A program made the translations under genes and the position numbers. From positions 55,268-119,267 of the forward strand of contig DDZZ01000033.1 of assembly GCA_002346535.1 (NCBI GenBank): a stretch of 64,000 bases of DNA. The letters are read 5' to 3'. The notes under the pieces were generated by a model. It saw nothing but the letters and a program-made list of their open reading frames with translations, was not told the DNA's origin and did not search any database. The stretch is from Opitutales bacterium UBA2995. Its GTDB lineage: Bacteria; Verrucomicrobiota; Verrucomicrobiia; Opitutales; UBA2995. Below are positions 38,368 to 46,545 of this stretch, one piece after another (the first letter of the stretch is position 1; each line of letters starts with the position of its first letter).

Positions 38368-38441
38368 GCGGCGCAGCGGGAACGCTGTCGCCCTACCAGT
38401 ATATGATTAAAAGGTAGGGCAAGAGCCTCCGGCTCTGCCGT
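38368..38441. repeat. Inverted pair of GTAG-led palindromes (BIME-like)
   Basis: Two hairpins face each other across about 15 AT-rich bases. The right unit (38413-38441) is GGTAGGGC plus an AGAGCC/GGCTCT hairpin; the left unit (38368-38397) is, on the minus strand, GGTAGGGCGACAGCG followed by CGCTGCGCC. Both carry the GGTAGGGC head and arms of similar length. Such head-to-head REP pairs are the substrate layout of RAYT transposases. The element lies between exbB and exbD and could end or modulate the transcript. Confidence 0.65.
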
Positions 38442-38488
38442 ATCATTTCTACAAATATATTTTTCAACCATCCAGTTGGGCCTGCAGA

Positions 38489-39064
38489 TCACAAGTTGGT
38501 GTTGGGTTGAGCAAGGGTATGCAACCGCTCAATCATCGCATCCATTTGCACCGTATAGGTATCAATACGCCGCTGGTAGATGTTGTAGGCCACAAGACTG
38601 GGAATAGCCACGGACAAGCCGATCATGGTAGTAGTCAGGGCCAGTGCCACACCACCGATAAAAGCGGTCTGGTCGGGAATACCCGTTTCAAAGGACGTAT
38701 TGGCAAACACTTGCACAAGCCCGGTAACTGTTCCAAGCAAACCGAGCAACGGTGCTGCGCCGGTCACGATTTCCAGTATAACCAGTCCACGCTCCATTCG
38801 GTTCACCTCAAGATTGGTAAATGCACGAAGTTTTTCGGGGTCCTGCGAGCGTTCGTTAAAGAAGGCGAGAATACGGCTCAAAACCGATTCTCTCTCCACC
38901 GGTTCGTCAATCTGCCCGGCAATGACTTTGTCCACCAAGGCCTTGGGCAAAATGTTCTCCATTCGAAGTGCCATTCCCCGCTCGAAGATAACAAAAATTC
39001 CCAGCAGCGAGCAGAGCCCTAATGGATAAATAAAAATGCCGGCACCTTCAATTATTTGAATCAT
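38489..39064 (-). CDS. exbB: MotA/TolQ/ExbB proton channel family protein
   Basis: A 191-residue inner-membrane protein with three membrane helices: IYPLGLCSLLGIFVIFERG near the N-terminus, ILEIVTGAAPLLGLLGTVTG and IGGVALALTTTMIGLSVAIP. The latter two hold the conserved small and threonine residues lining the proton path. It forms a motor with the ExbD protein encoded next on the same strand. It is shorter than E. coli ExbB (244 residues), as is common in other phyla. Confidence 0.9.
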   Translation of the reverse strand: MIQIIEGAGIFIYPLGLCSLLGIFVIFERGMALRMENILPKALVDKVIAGQIDEPVERESVLSRILAFFNERSQDPEKLRAFTNLEVNRMERGLVILEIVTGAAPLLGLLGTVTGLVQVFANTSFETGIPDQTAFIGGVALALTTTMIGLSVAIPSLVAYNIYQRRIDTYTVQMDAMIERLHTLAQPNTNL

Positions 39065-39167
39065 GGGAGAATGAGGATCCGTAAAACTACTCTACTGTGC
39101 TCACGGAATTGTTCCGAAGAACAAAGTGATGATATGACAGTTCGCCAATCGAATCGGACCAATGTTG

Positions 39168-39250
39168 CGCTTGAGGATGGATCGGTGAGGACGGGCACGT
39201 GGGTGCGTAATCGAACCGAGAACGAACGAAAACCAGCATGTCGATCCGAG
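39168..39250 (+). repeat. Dispersed imperfect repeat, copy B
   Basis: Shares with copies A and C the ordered words TTGAGGATGG, CGGTGAG, GGTGCGTAATCGA, GAGAACGAACGA and CAGCATGTCGA. It lies in the 342-base gap between exbB and leuD, in which no gene is seen. Confidence 0.4.
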
Positions 39251-39406
39251 GATGGGCTTTGTCGAGAAATAGGAGGCCGTTCCATAAATTTAAAGTAGTG
39301 GAGGAAGAATAGAGATATTTAAAGACGATAAATCACAGAAAATACCAGAAAATCTTTATTTCTTTGAAATATTCAAAGCCTATCCGGTGGGGGCTGTAAT
39401 AGGATT

Positions 39407-40003
39407 TTAGACGTAGGAAAGTGCCTTAGCAGTCGCATCAATTTCTGCATCGCCTTCCAGTAGCTCGGCAATGGGATCCCAGGAGCCTTCCGTCAAACCT
39501 TCGCGAGCAGATTCCCGAATGTAGCAGGTCACCTCGGCATCTCCAAAACGGATCTTCTGGCTTTCCACATCGATGATTACATTCAATGAAGGGTCGGCTT
39601 CGACGGCTGCTGCAATAGCCTGGATGTCCTCCTTGGCGGCAACTGCGCAGGGCAATCCAAGTGTGGTGCTGTTTCCGAAAAAGATTTCCGCAAATCCCTC
39701 TGCAATGATTCCTATAAAACCGGCCTTGGCAATGGCCTGAGGCGCATGCTCGCGGGAACTGCCACATCCGAAGTTGTTACCGCTGATCAGAATCGATGCT
39801 CCTGCAAAGCGCGGATCGTTGAGCCGATGTTCCTTCTCTGTACCATCCTCATGTTTGCGAACATCATAGAACATGAATTCACCGAGCCCATCGAAAGTGA
39901 TGCATTTCATAAACCGTGCCGGAATGATCCGGTCAGTGTCGATATCGTCACCGGCTACTTGTACCGCAGTTCCGGATACTTGTTTTATTTTTTCTAAAGC
40001 CAT
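39407..40003 (-). CDS. leuD: 3-isopropylmalate dehydratase small subunit
   Basis: Swivel-domain subunit of isopropylmalate isomerase in leucine synthesis. 198 residues with GDDIDTDRIIPARF near the N-terminus and the substrate-binding NNFGCGSSREHAPQAI loop. It follows leuC after 26 bases on the same strand, so the two form one operon. Confidence 0.95.
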   Translation of the reverse strand: MALEKIKQVSGTAVQVAGDDIDTDRIIPARFMKCITFDGLGEFMFYDVRKHEDGTEKEHRLNDPRFAGASILISGNNFGCGSSREHAPQAIAKAGFIGIIAEGFAEIFFGNSTTLGLPCAVAAKEDIQAIAAAVEADPSLNVIIDVESQKIRFGDAEVTCYIRESAREGLTEGSWDPIAELLEGDAEIDATAKALSYV

Positions 40004-40029
40004 AGAATAAAATTGTCTGGATTATGCAC

Positions 40030-41445
40030 TCACCGTTCGGCTACGCCAAAGACCTCGCGGGCATCAGCCACTTTACCAGATACTGCAGCGGCGGCCACCA
40101 TCAGAGGACTCATGAGCAATGTCCTCCCGGTTGGACTGCCCTGACGACCTTTAAAGTTCCGGTTGCTCGAACTGGCGCAAACCTGGTCGCCCACCAATTT
40201 ATCAGGATTCATGGCCAGGCACATGGAACATCCCGCACCGCGCCATTCGAAGCCAGCCTCCTTGAAAATCTTATCGAGGCCCTTTTGCTCGGCCTGGGCC
40301 GCCACCACCTGGCTTCCTGGTACTGCGATGGCCTGAACACATTCCGCCACATGCTTGCCCGGAAGGTATTGCGCCACCTCTTCCAGGTCCGACAAGCGCC
40401 CGTTGGTGCAGGAGCCAATAAAGGCAACATCGATCCCGATCCCCTTGACGGGAGCTCCGCCCTCAAATTTCATAAACTCTAAGGCTTCTTCCACGCCGGC
40501 TTTCTGGTCAGCGGGAGCGTTTTCAACGGAAGGAATGTTTTCGTTGATAGCGATGCCCTGTCCCGGGTTAATGCCCCAGGTAACGGTGGGAGCGATCTCC
40601 GAAGCGTGGATATCCACCACATCGTCGTAGTTGCAATCCGGATCCGAAGCAAAGGACTTCCATTGTTCCACGGCGGCATTCCATTCGTCCCCACTCGGTG
40701 AATACGGACGGCCCTTCAGGTATTCAAAAGTCTTTTCGTCAGGGTTCACGTAACCGCAACGCGCACCACCCTCGATGGACATGTTGCAGACCGTCATGCG
40801 TTCTTCCATGGTCATGTTGTCCAACACTTCCCCTGCGTATTCGTAGGCGTAACCGGTCCCTCCGTTCACACCCAGCACACGGATAATGTGCAAGATGACA
40901 TCCTTGGCATAAACACCGGGAGCGAGCTGTCCAATCACATTGATGCGGCGAACTTTGAGTTTCCCCAAAGCCAAGGTTTGAGTCGCCAGGATGTTGCGCA
41001 CCTGACTAGTGCCGACTCCTATGGCAATGGCCCCAAAAGCTCCATGCGTGGACGTATGTGAATCTCCGCAGGCGATGGTCGTACCTGGTTGGGTAATCCC
41101 CTGCTCCGGCCCGACAATGTGGACCACGCCCTGTTTCCCAGAATCAAGATCGAAAAAGGTAATGTCGTATTCCTCGCAGTTTTTACGCAGTTCCTGGATC
41201 ATGGCATCGGCCAGCGGATCCGAAAACGGTTCTGCAAATTCGTTGGTCGGCACGATGTGGTCCACTGTGGCGAATGTGCGATGGGGAATCTTTACTCCCA
41301 GCCCCATATCGCGGAGCATGCCAAATGCTTGCGGACTCGTGACCTCGTGGATGAGGTGCGTTCCGATAAACAATTGGGTCTCACCGCTGGACAAGGTCCT
41401 GACGATATGTGCATCCCAAACTTTCTCAAAAAGACTCTTAGCCAT
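40030..41445 (-). CDS. leuC: 3-isopropylmalate dehydratase large subunit
   Basis: Aconitase-family subunit that isomerises 2- to 3-isopropylmalate. 471 residues with the [4Fe-4S] cysteines in IGSCTNGRLSDLEE and GAGCSMCLAMNPD, plus THLIHEVTSPQAF and CGDSHTSTHGAFGAIAIG. ATG at 41445 is preferred over the TTG just before. leuA and leuB are not in the window. Confidence 0.95.
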   Translation of the reverse strand: MAKSLFEKVWDAHIVRTLSSGETQLFIGTHLIHEVTSPQAFGMLRDMGLGVKIPHRTFATVDHIVPTNEFAEPFSDPLADAMIQELRKNCEEYDITFFDLDSGKQGVVHIVGPEQGITQPGTTIACGDSHTSTHGAFGAIAIGVGTSQVRNILATQTLALGKLKVRRINVIGQLAPGVYAKDVILHIIRVLGVNGGTGYAYEYAGEVLDNMTMEERMTVCNMSIEGGARCGYVNPDEKTFEYLKGRPYSPSGDEWNAAVEQWKSFASDPDCNYDDVVDIHASEIAPTVTWGINPGQGIAINENIPSVENAPADQKAGVEEALEFMKFEGGAPVKGIGIDVAFIGSCTNGRLSDLEEVAQYLPGKHVAECVQAIAVPGSQVVAAQAEQKGLDKIFKEAGFEWRGAGCSMCLAMNPDKLVGDQVCASSSNRNFKGRQGSPTGRTLLMSPLMVAAAAVSGKVADAREVFGVAER

Positions 41446-41522
41446 CAAACAATCCTGAGTAGAACTTAAAACGACTTAATAAGAAGGGTTCACAGATCCA
41501 GGGCAATCACAATTGAGGCAGG

Positions 41523-41998
41523 GCCGCCTCAAATTAACCGGCCCGATACCCCCCCCCACCAGCTTCCTCCAGGAGAAAATCCAAAGGACTCTTCACGCCC
41601 ATCCCTGACCGTTTCAATAAATGCGTATAATAAATCTGTGTGGTTTCCACCGACTTGTGACCTAAAAGGATTTAGACTGTGCGTATACCCCTTCCCTGTT
41701 CCAACAAGTGAGTAACAAAACTGTGCCACAACATATGGGTGAAGGCCGACTTATTGATACCCGCCTTTTTCCCTGCATTGCGGATAGCCTTTTGATACGG
41801 GCTCGATGAAACATGATGCCTTCTCTCAAATCGCGAACGCGGATCAATAGAAGTATTTTGACTAGGGAATACCCAGTACCAACTCCACTCTATGCCTGCA
41901 TCCGGATACTTGCGGTTTAACGAGGGTGGAAGAAAAACACCCGCAAGATCCACAGCCCTGTCTTTTTAATACAGAGGGTGGACTTGGTGCACGGCGAT
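41523..41998 (-). pseudogene. Integron integrase (IntI-like tyrosine recombinase) relic
   Basis: The C-terminal catalytic half of a tyrosine recombinase on the minus strand. It includes the additional domain that marks integron integrases (GVFLPPSLNRKYPDAGIEW followed by WYWVFPSQ), then DPRSRFERRHHVSSSPYQ and HMLWHSFVTHLLEQGRGIRT, a TAA, ILLGHKSVETTQIYYTHLL and GVKSPLDFL. The box II sequence HTFRH is here HMLWH, so the catalytic arginine is lost. Stops occur at about 41971 and 41671. The N-terminal half is absent. No attI or attC array is evident next to it. Confidence 0.75.
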
Positions 41999-42177
41999 AG
42001 AGAAATGAAAGACGTCTTGTTAACTACGAAATGCGCTAAAAGACTCGAAAGATAAAGCTTAAATCTTACAAGATGCCTAATTAAAGATTTGTCCTAATCG
42101 GTAAAACTGAATCATGATTTTGTCTCTTTTTCTTTATTACAGAATTTTAGATACAGAATCATTTTTATGGTACTGCG

Positions 42178-42203
42178 CTGTAGGAGCTGCTAATCCTTAA
42201 TCG
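42178..42203. repeat. GTAG-led half-palindrome (REP-like)
   Basis: CTGTAGGAGCTGCTAATCC resembles one arm of the palindrome at 50.8 kb (TGTAGGAGCGGTTTTAACCG). It is a single degraded unit just downstream of the cobalamin adenosyltransferase gene. The stretch 41999-42177 holds nothing else. Confidence 0.35.
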
Positions 42204-42210
42204 AAATTTA

Positions 42211-42789
42211 TCATCGATCACGGGACTTAAAAACCTTCCAACGCTCTTCGTCAGTGCCAGAATCTTGCAGTTCCTGGCGAGAAAGTTTGAAGAACAAATC
42301 AGAAAGACGATTGATCATTTGCAGGATAGAAGGATCAACCGAATCCTGCCGGTGTAGAGAAACCAATCGTCGTTCCGCTCGCCGGACCTGGGTACGAATC
42401 ACATGACACAGCGCGGCTATCTCCGTTCCGCCCGGAACGAGAAAGTGCTCGGATACAGATCCTAAACCGGCCTCAATCTCATCCATCCAGTTTTCAAGAA
42501 AAGAGGCTTCATTAACTGGAAGCGGTGCATTCATTTTATCACGACCCGATTCCGTAACTGCAATGTGAGACATGATATTCATAAGCTCCACTTGAATCCT
42601 GTGCAGATTTTGCTGCCATTTATGATCCGGTGGCAACTGAGCCCGCAGAGAGCCAATCGTACTGGTGGCTTCATCGATGGCCCCATTACATTCAATCCGA
42701 ATATCGTCCTTGGCTATGCGCTCACCACTAAGAAGGCCGGTCTTACCGGTATCACCAGCACGGGTGTAAATTTTGTTTTTGTCGGCCAA
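42211..42789 (-). CDS. pduO: Cob(I)yrinic acid a,c-diamide adenosyltransferase, PduO type
   Basis: Transfers the adenosyl group of ATP to cob(I)alamin to form coenzyme B12. 192 residues with the ATP-binding N-terminal motif IYTRAGDTGKTGLLSGERI, the central LRAQLPPDHKWQQNLHRIQ region and the R-x-x-E-R motif (TQVRRAERRLVSL). The start appears to be TTG at 42789 because no ATG or GTG precedes the N-terminal motif. It is the last gene of a run of co-oriented genes from 47.9 kb. No other cobalamin genes are nearby. Confidence 0.88.
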   Translation of the reverse strand: MADKNKIYTRAGDTGKTGLLSGERIAKDDIRIECNGAIDEATSTIGSLRAQLPPDHKWQQNLHRIQVELMNIMSHIAVTESGRDKMNAPLPVNEASFLENWMDEIEAGLGSVSEHFLVPGGTEIAALCHVIRTQVRRAERRLVSLHRQDSVDPSILQMINRLSDLFFKLSRQELQDSGTDEERWKVFKSRDR

Positions 42790-42845
42790 ATCAATGAAAA
42801 TTCAGCACGAAATATCCGGGACGAGCAACGCAAAAGCAAAGAGGA

Positions 42846-43577
42846 TCAATCTTGCTCACGATATCCGTCTAAAAGAAAATCCCAATGCAAGGGGTCGAAA
42901 TAAAAGGGATCATTCTTTCTAAGAAGTTTGTTGAGAGAACGCAGTAACCGCTTTAACGTACGGTCCTTCCACCATTGCCCGGTCATGATTCTGCCACGGT
43001 CAAAATCAATCAGGTGGCAGGTTTCTGAACCGAGCAGAATATTCATGGCGTTCAAGTCCTGATGAAAAACACCTTTATCGTGGAATGAACGAATGGTGGC
43101 ACCGATCCGGCGCCAATCCTTTTCATCCAGGGGTTTTTCACAGAGAATCGATGACAAAGCAGCGCTTCCTTCGATTTCCTCAGTGACGATATCTGACCGG
43201 CACGTCAGACCCGATATTTCAATGCGCATGGCTATCGGTCTCGGCGCCGGCAATCCGCGTTTTTCAATCTCCTGCAAAATCTGCCACTCTCGGTACGCTC
43301 GCGAATTTTTTAATCCCAGCCAAAGGTAACTATGTTTGGATAATTTACTGATGAATCCACCTCGAAAGTAATGGCGCAATACGCAAGCGTGATTTCGGAA
43401 GTTAAAAAAATAGGTCGTCCCCCGCCCCTCTTCCGAGCGAGTGATTAAGCCTTCTTTTTGCAGCCTATCGGGATTGAAAAGGTCCTCCTTGAGTGAATCC
43501 GGTATATCGGATAAATCCGGGTGCAAGAAAACCATAGTTGAAGAGTCAGCCATACAGAAGATGGGATCAGTTAACAT
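42846..43577 (-). CDS. kdkA: 3-deoxy-D-manno-octulosonic acid (Kdo) kinase
   Basis: Phosphorylates the Kdo residue attached to lipid A precursor, in the inner membrane/cytoplasm interface. 243 residues of the eukaryotic-like kinase fold: GRGTTYFFNF as the nucleotide loop, CVLRHYFRGGFISKL, LWLGLKNSRAYREW, and the catalytic loop GVFHQDLNAMNILLG with HLIDFDRGR. Starts at 43577, 43553 or 43535 are all possible. It ties in with LpxI to show LPS of the Kdo type. It is co-oriented with the UDG gene, 26 bases away. Confidence 0.85.
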   Translation of the reverse strand: MLTDPIFCMADSSTMVFLHPDLSDIPDSLKEDLFNPDRLQKEGLITRSEEGRGTTYFFNFRNHACVLRHYFRGGFISKLSKHSYLWLGLKNSRAYREWQILQEIEKRGLPAPRPIAMRIEISGLTCRSDIVTEEIEGSAALSSILCEKPLDEKDWRRIGATIRSFHDKGVFHQDLNAMNILLGSETCHLIDFDRGRIMTGQWWKDRTLKRLLRSLNKLLRKNDPFYFDPLHWDFLLDGYREQD

Positions 43578-43603
43578 ATACGGTATTACCCGGAATGATC
43601 CAG

Positions 43604-44557
43604 CTAAAGGAAATAGTTTTTCTGCTTATCGCTAATGGGAAGAGACACATTTTCCATAGCCAACATCATGTCCTCCCATACCAAACGTTTGATTTTCAGA
43701 GAGGCATAACGCAATAAGTACGATGGATGGTATGTAACCAAAAGCGGGGTGTTGTTAAGCTCAAAAAACTTTCCTCGAATCGCACCCATCTTCCGATTGG
43801 GGTTATGCTCAAGCAGTCCGTTGACGGCGGTCATGCCAAGCGCCACCAAGATTTTTGGCTGAACCACTTCGATCTGAGCCCTCAAATAGGGCAAGCAATA
43901 GGCCATCTCTTCGGGTGTTGGAGGACGGTTGCCCACGGGTGTAGGCATTTCAGGCCGCCAGTTCAAGATATTACCGATGTAGACATCCTGACGGGAAAGG
44001 CCCATGGCCTGAATGATTTTGGTTAGCAATTCACCAGCGCGGCCGACAAAAGGCTCGCCTTGTTTTTCTTCGTCACCTCCGGGAGCTTCACCGCAGAAAA
44101 AGATATCCGCATCAATACTGCCAACACCGAATACGACCTGAGCGCCCGGATTTAAATGCTCCAAGCAAACCGGGTCATTGAGAACTTGCTCCCGAAGCGC
44201 ATTCCACCGCTCCTGTTTATCACCTTCCGGCAGTACGACAACCGGTGGCGAATCGGGAATCGGGGTAATCGGCTTTCCATGCTGGTTCAAAGGCGGCGAT
44301 TTAGTGGGCTGCGATTTTGGCTTGTCGGTATTATCTTTTACCAATTCGGTTAATGAGCCTTTAGACTGTGCTGATTTTTCGGATACAGGATCCCATGGCT
44401 TGCCTGAATCGTGCTCGCGCGCATAATCAATTGAATCGATAGAACCTAGCGACTTTCTCAAATCCTCCAAAGTAGAATCGCCAATGTAAACACCTTCAAC
44501 TCCTTCTTGTTTGAGCTGTTTTAATTCATTTATGACTGATTCAAGACTCGATCGCAT
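43604..44557 (-). CDS. Uracil-DNA glycosylase family protein (family 4-like)
   Basis: A 317-residue protein whose first about 120 residues are a low-complexity, charged extension and whose rest is a family 4 UDG fold: FFCGEAPGGDEEKQGEPFVG, DVYIGNILNWRPE, PKILVALGMTAVNGLL and VTYHPSYLLRYA. It removes uracil from DNA. Two of the four cysteines that bind the [4Fe-4S] cluster in this family are not at their usual places: the CxxC pair is reduced to one cysteine (NDPVCLEHL) and the third is tryptophan (ILNWRPE). The start overlaps the end of ribE by 17 bases. Confidence 0.8.
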   Translation of the reverse strand: MRSSLESVINELKQLKQEGVEGVYIGDSTLEDLRKSLGSIDSIDYAREHDSGKPWDPVSEKSAQSKGSLTELVKDNTDKPKSQPTKSPPLNQHGKPITPIPDSPPVVVLPEGDKQERWNALREQVLNDPVCLEHLNPGAQVVFGVGSIDADIFFCGEAPGGDEEKQGEPFVGRAGELLTKIIQAMGLSRQDVYIGNILNWRPEMPTPVGNRPPTPEEMAYCLPYLRAQIEVVQPKILVALGMTAVNGLLEHNPNRKMGAIRGKFFELNNTPLLVTYHPSYLLRYASLKIKRLVWEDMMLAMENVSLPISDKQKNYFL

Positions 44558-45155
44558 TTGATTTTCCCAAGGTCAGGGATTCAACATATTTAGCCAGCAA
44601 ATCAAATTCCAAATTGAGGCGGCCCCCCTTTTTTTTATCAGAAAGGTTTGTGACTTCCATGGTGGTGGGAATCAACCAGACCGATAAAGATTCCTCAGTC
44701 ACTTCAGCCACGGTAAGGGATATGCCATCCAAAGCGATTGAACCTTTCCAGACCACGTATTTTGCCAAATCAGCTGGAAGAGAAACTTTAAGAAAATAAT
44801 CGCTACCGTGTCGTTCCAGATAGAGGATTTCGCCGGTACCATCAATATGGCCGGTCACAAAATGACCACCCACTTTTCCGTTGAAGGACAAACTCCGTTC
44901 TAAATTAACGAATCTCCCGGAATCCAATTCATCAATGGACGTCAGGCGCTTCGTTTCCTCGAGAACATCGAAATGAAGTTCTCCGGCTTCCATATCAATT
45001 CCAGACACTGTCAGGCAACACCCGTTGACGGCGATACTATCGCCCTTTTCCACCCCATTGAGCACTTTATCGGCTTTTACCGTGAGTTGATATGTAGCCT
45101 CGCCCTGATCAAAACTCAGAATTTTTCCCACTTCTTCAACAATTCCGGTAAACAT
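44541..45155 (-). CDS. ribE: Riboflavin synthase alpha chain
   Basis: Dismutates two 6,7-dimethyl-8-ribityllumazines into riboflavin. 204 residues with two lumazine-binding barrels; the N-terminal signature MFTGIVEEVGKI fixes the start at 45155, although the frame is open 74 codons further upstream inside the neighbouring gene. The two internal repeats can be seen in GDSIAVNGCCLTVSG and KGSIALDGISLTVAEV. The gap to the upstream PDZ gene is one base, and it overlaps the UDG gene, so co-translation is likely. No other rib gene or FMN riboswitch is seen. Confidence 0.94.
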   Translation of the reverse strand: MFTGIVEEVGKILSFDQGEATYQLTVKADKVLNGVEKGDSIAVNGCCLTVSGIDMEAGELHFDVLEETKRLTSIDELDSGRFVNLERSLSFNGKVGGHFVTGHIDGTGEILYLERHGSDYFLKVSLPADLAKYVVWKGSIALDGISLTVAEVTEESLSVWLIPTTMEVTNLSDKKKGGRLNLEFDLLAKYVESLTLGKSNAIES

Positions 45156-45156
45156 A

Positions 45157-46545
45157 TTATTTGAGCTGCGCGCGGATGAAAGACGTTTCGTTGTTGCGCT
45201 CAACCAAGAGAACAAATTCGGCTTTCTCTTCGTCACCATCCACCTTGTCCAGAAGTTGAAGAACGGCCGAAAACGTATCCGCCGGTTGACCTTCCACCTG
45301 CTTAATCCAATCCCCGTTGCGCAAACCTGCTGTTTCCACAGCTGAGCTGCGACGAACAAAATTGACGATGGCTCCATTCATATCCTCCTTGGGAAGACGA
45401 CGACGAATACCATCGGTCAGCAGAAATTCACGAACGGTGAAACCAAGTTTTTCGTAAAACCGGTAGTCAGCCTCCCGTACATTCTTTGGGCCTGCTTCAA
45501 CGACGAGCCTAAAAGTTTTGCGCTCATCGCCTCGAATAATCTCCATTGAAAGAACTTCGCCTGGTTGCTTTAGACGAATCAGTTTCTGGAAATACGGAGT
45601 GACGGAAAAGTCAGGGCGAAATTGCGGCAAGGGTTCATCGTCTACGGAAATTACAATGTCATTGTTTTCGAGACCCGCTTCGCTGGAAGGGCTGTCATCC
45701 AGAATCTCACTCAAAACAATACCTGACTGTTTTTCGATTCCGAGGTATTTGGCCACTTCGGGATCAATCGGTTGCATCCCTGCAACGCCAATCCAGGCCC
45801 GCGGTCCGTCCAATCCATCTCGGTCAATCCTCAAAAGATAATCAAAAAAATCATCACTGCTGAGCCCGACCGAAGATTCTTCGGGATTCGTCATCGAAAT
45901 ATTCAAAGTGTCGCGGCCCACTGTCATGATCCGTTTGAGACCCAACGGATCGCCCGCCCAGGCAACAAAATCACCAGCCACATTAAAAATGGGCGCTCCC
46001 GGGTTGGCGATATCGTCTCGAAGGATGATTTGCCGGTCCGGCATACGCTTGGTCATAGCAACACGACCCGTCAGGACAAAAGGGTCGAATCCCATGTCCT
46101 TGCCGACTCCACCTACGCCAAAGACAGGATCGCCAATGGAGACCGTGTTGCTATCAAAGTCGGAGATGGGTCGAAAAACATCGGGAAATCCGTCTTTAAA
46201 CCCAAGAATGTGCCACCCGGAGGCATAATCATTCCCCAAGTATTCAAGCGGATATTCCTCATCGTCATGTGGCAAGGTAAAGCCGACAAAATTTTTTAGT
46301 TTTTGCACGGGCACCCAAGTGGGAATCCTGCTTTCTAGCACAACGATAGTACCCATATCGTCGACGACCAACCCATAAGCGTTACCTTGTTGACGGTCGA
46401 GCTCCCGTTCCACCACAAATTCCAAGGCAACAATCGCTTTCGAGCGAGCGACAGCCATTTCACTCAGGTTGGCAGGAAAGGGATCGGAAAGGGCACAAAG
46501 CATACCTATTTGAAGCAATCCCAAGTTGGAAAAAAGGAATCTCAT
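45157..46545 (-). CDS. HtrA-like PDZ protein lacking the catalytic triad
   Basis: A 462-residue exported protein (hydrophobic N-terminus, LLQIGMLCALSDPFPA) with a trypsin-like domain over residues about 30-245 and two PDZ domains (about 258-360 and 372-460). Compared with its neighbour, the region of the catalytic His reads GTIVVLESRIP instead of GHILTNAHVV, the Asp region NDYASGWHIL instead of WDHWTDLALL, and the Ser loop IANPGAPIF instead of INPGNSGGP. All three residues are missing, so it should be proteolytically dead while keeping substrate-binding PDZ domains. It overlaps the active gene by four bases (ATGA). Confidence 0.82.
   Translation of the reverse strand: MRFLFSNLGLLQIGMLCALSDPFPANLSEMAVARSKAIVALEFVVERELDRQQGNAYGLVVDDMGTIVVLESRIPTWVPVQKLKNFVGFTLPHDDEEYPLEYLGNDYASGWHILGFKDGFPDVFRPISDFDSNTVSIGDPVFGVGGVGKDMGFDPFVLTGRVAMTKRMPDRQIILRDDIANPGAPIFNVAGDFVAWAGDPLGLKRIMTVGRDTLNISMTNPEESSVGLSSDDFFDYLLRIDRDGLDGPRAWIGVAGMQPIDPEVAKYLGIEKQSGIVLSEILDDSPSSEAGLENNDIVISVDDEPLPQFRPDFSVTPYFQKLIRLKQPGEVLSMEIIRGDERKTFRLVVEAGPKNVREADYRFYEKLGFTVREFLLTDGIRRRLPKEDMNGAIVNFVRRSSAVETAGLRNGDWIKQVEGQPADTFSAVLQLLDKVDGDEEKAEFVLLVERNNETSFIRAQLK

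Noticed and set aside
44541..45377. Longer N-terminus for riboflavin synthase
   Set aside because: The extra 74 codons overlap the PDZ gene in another frame; MFTGIVEEVG is the conserved true start of the family.
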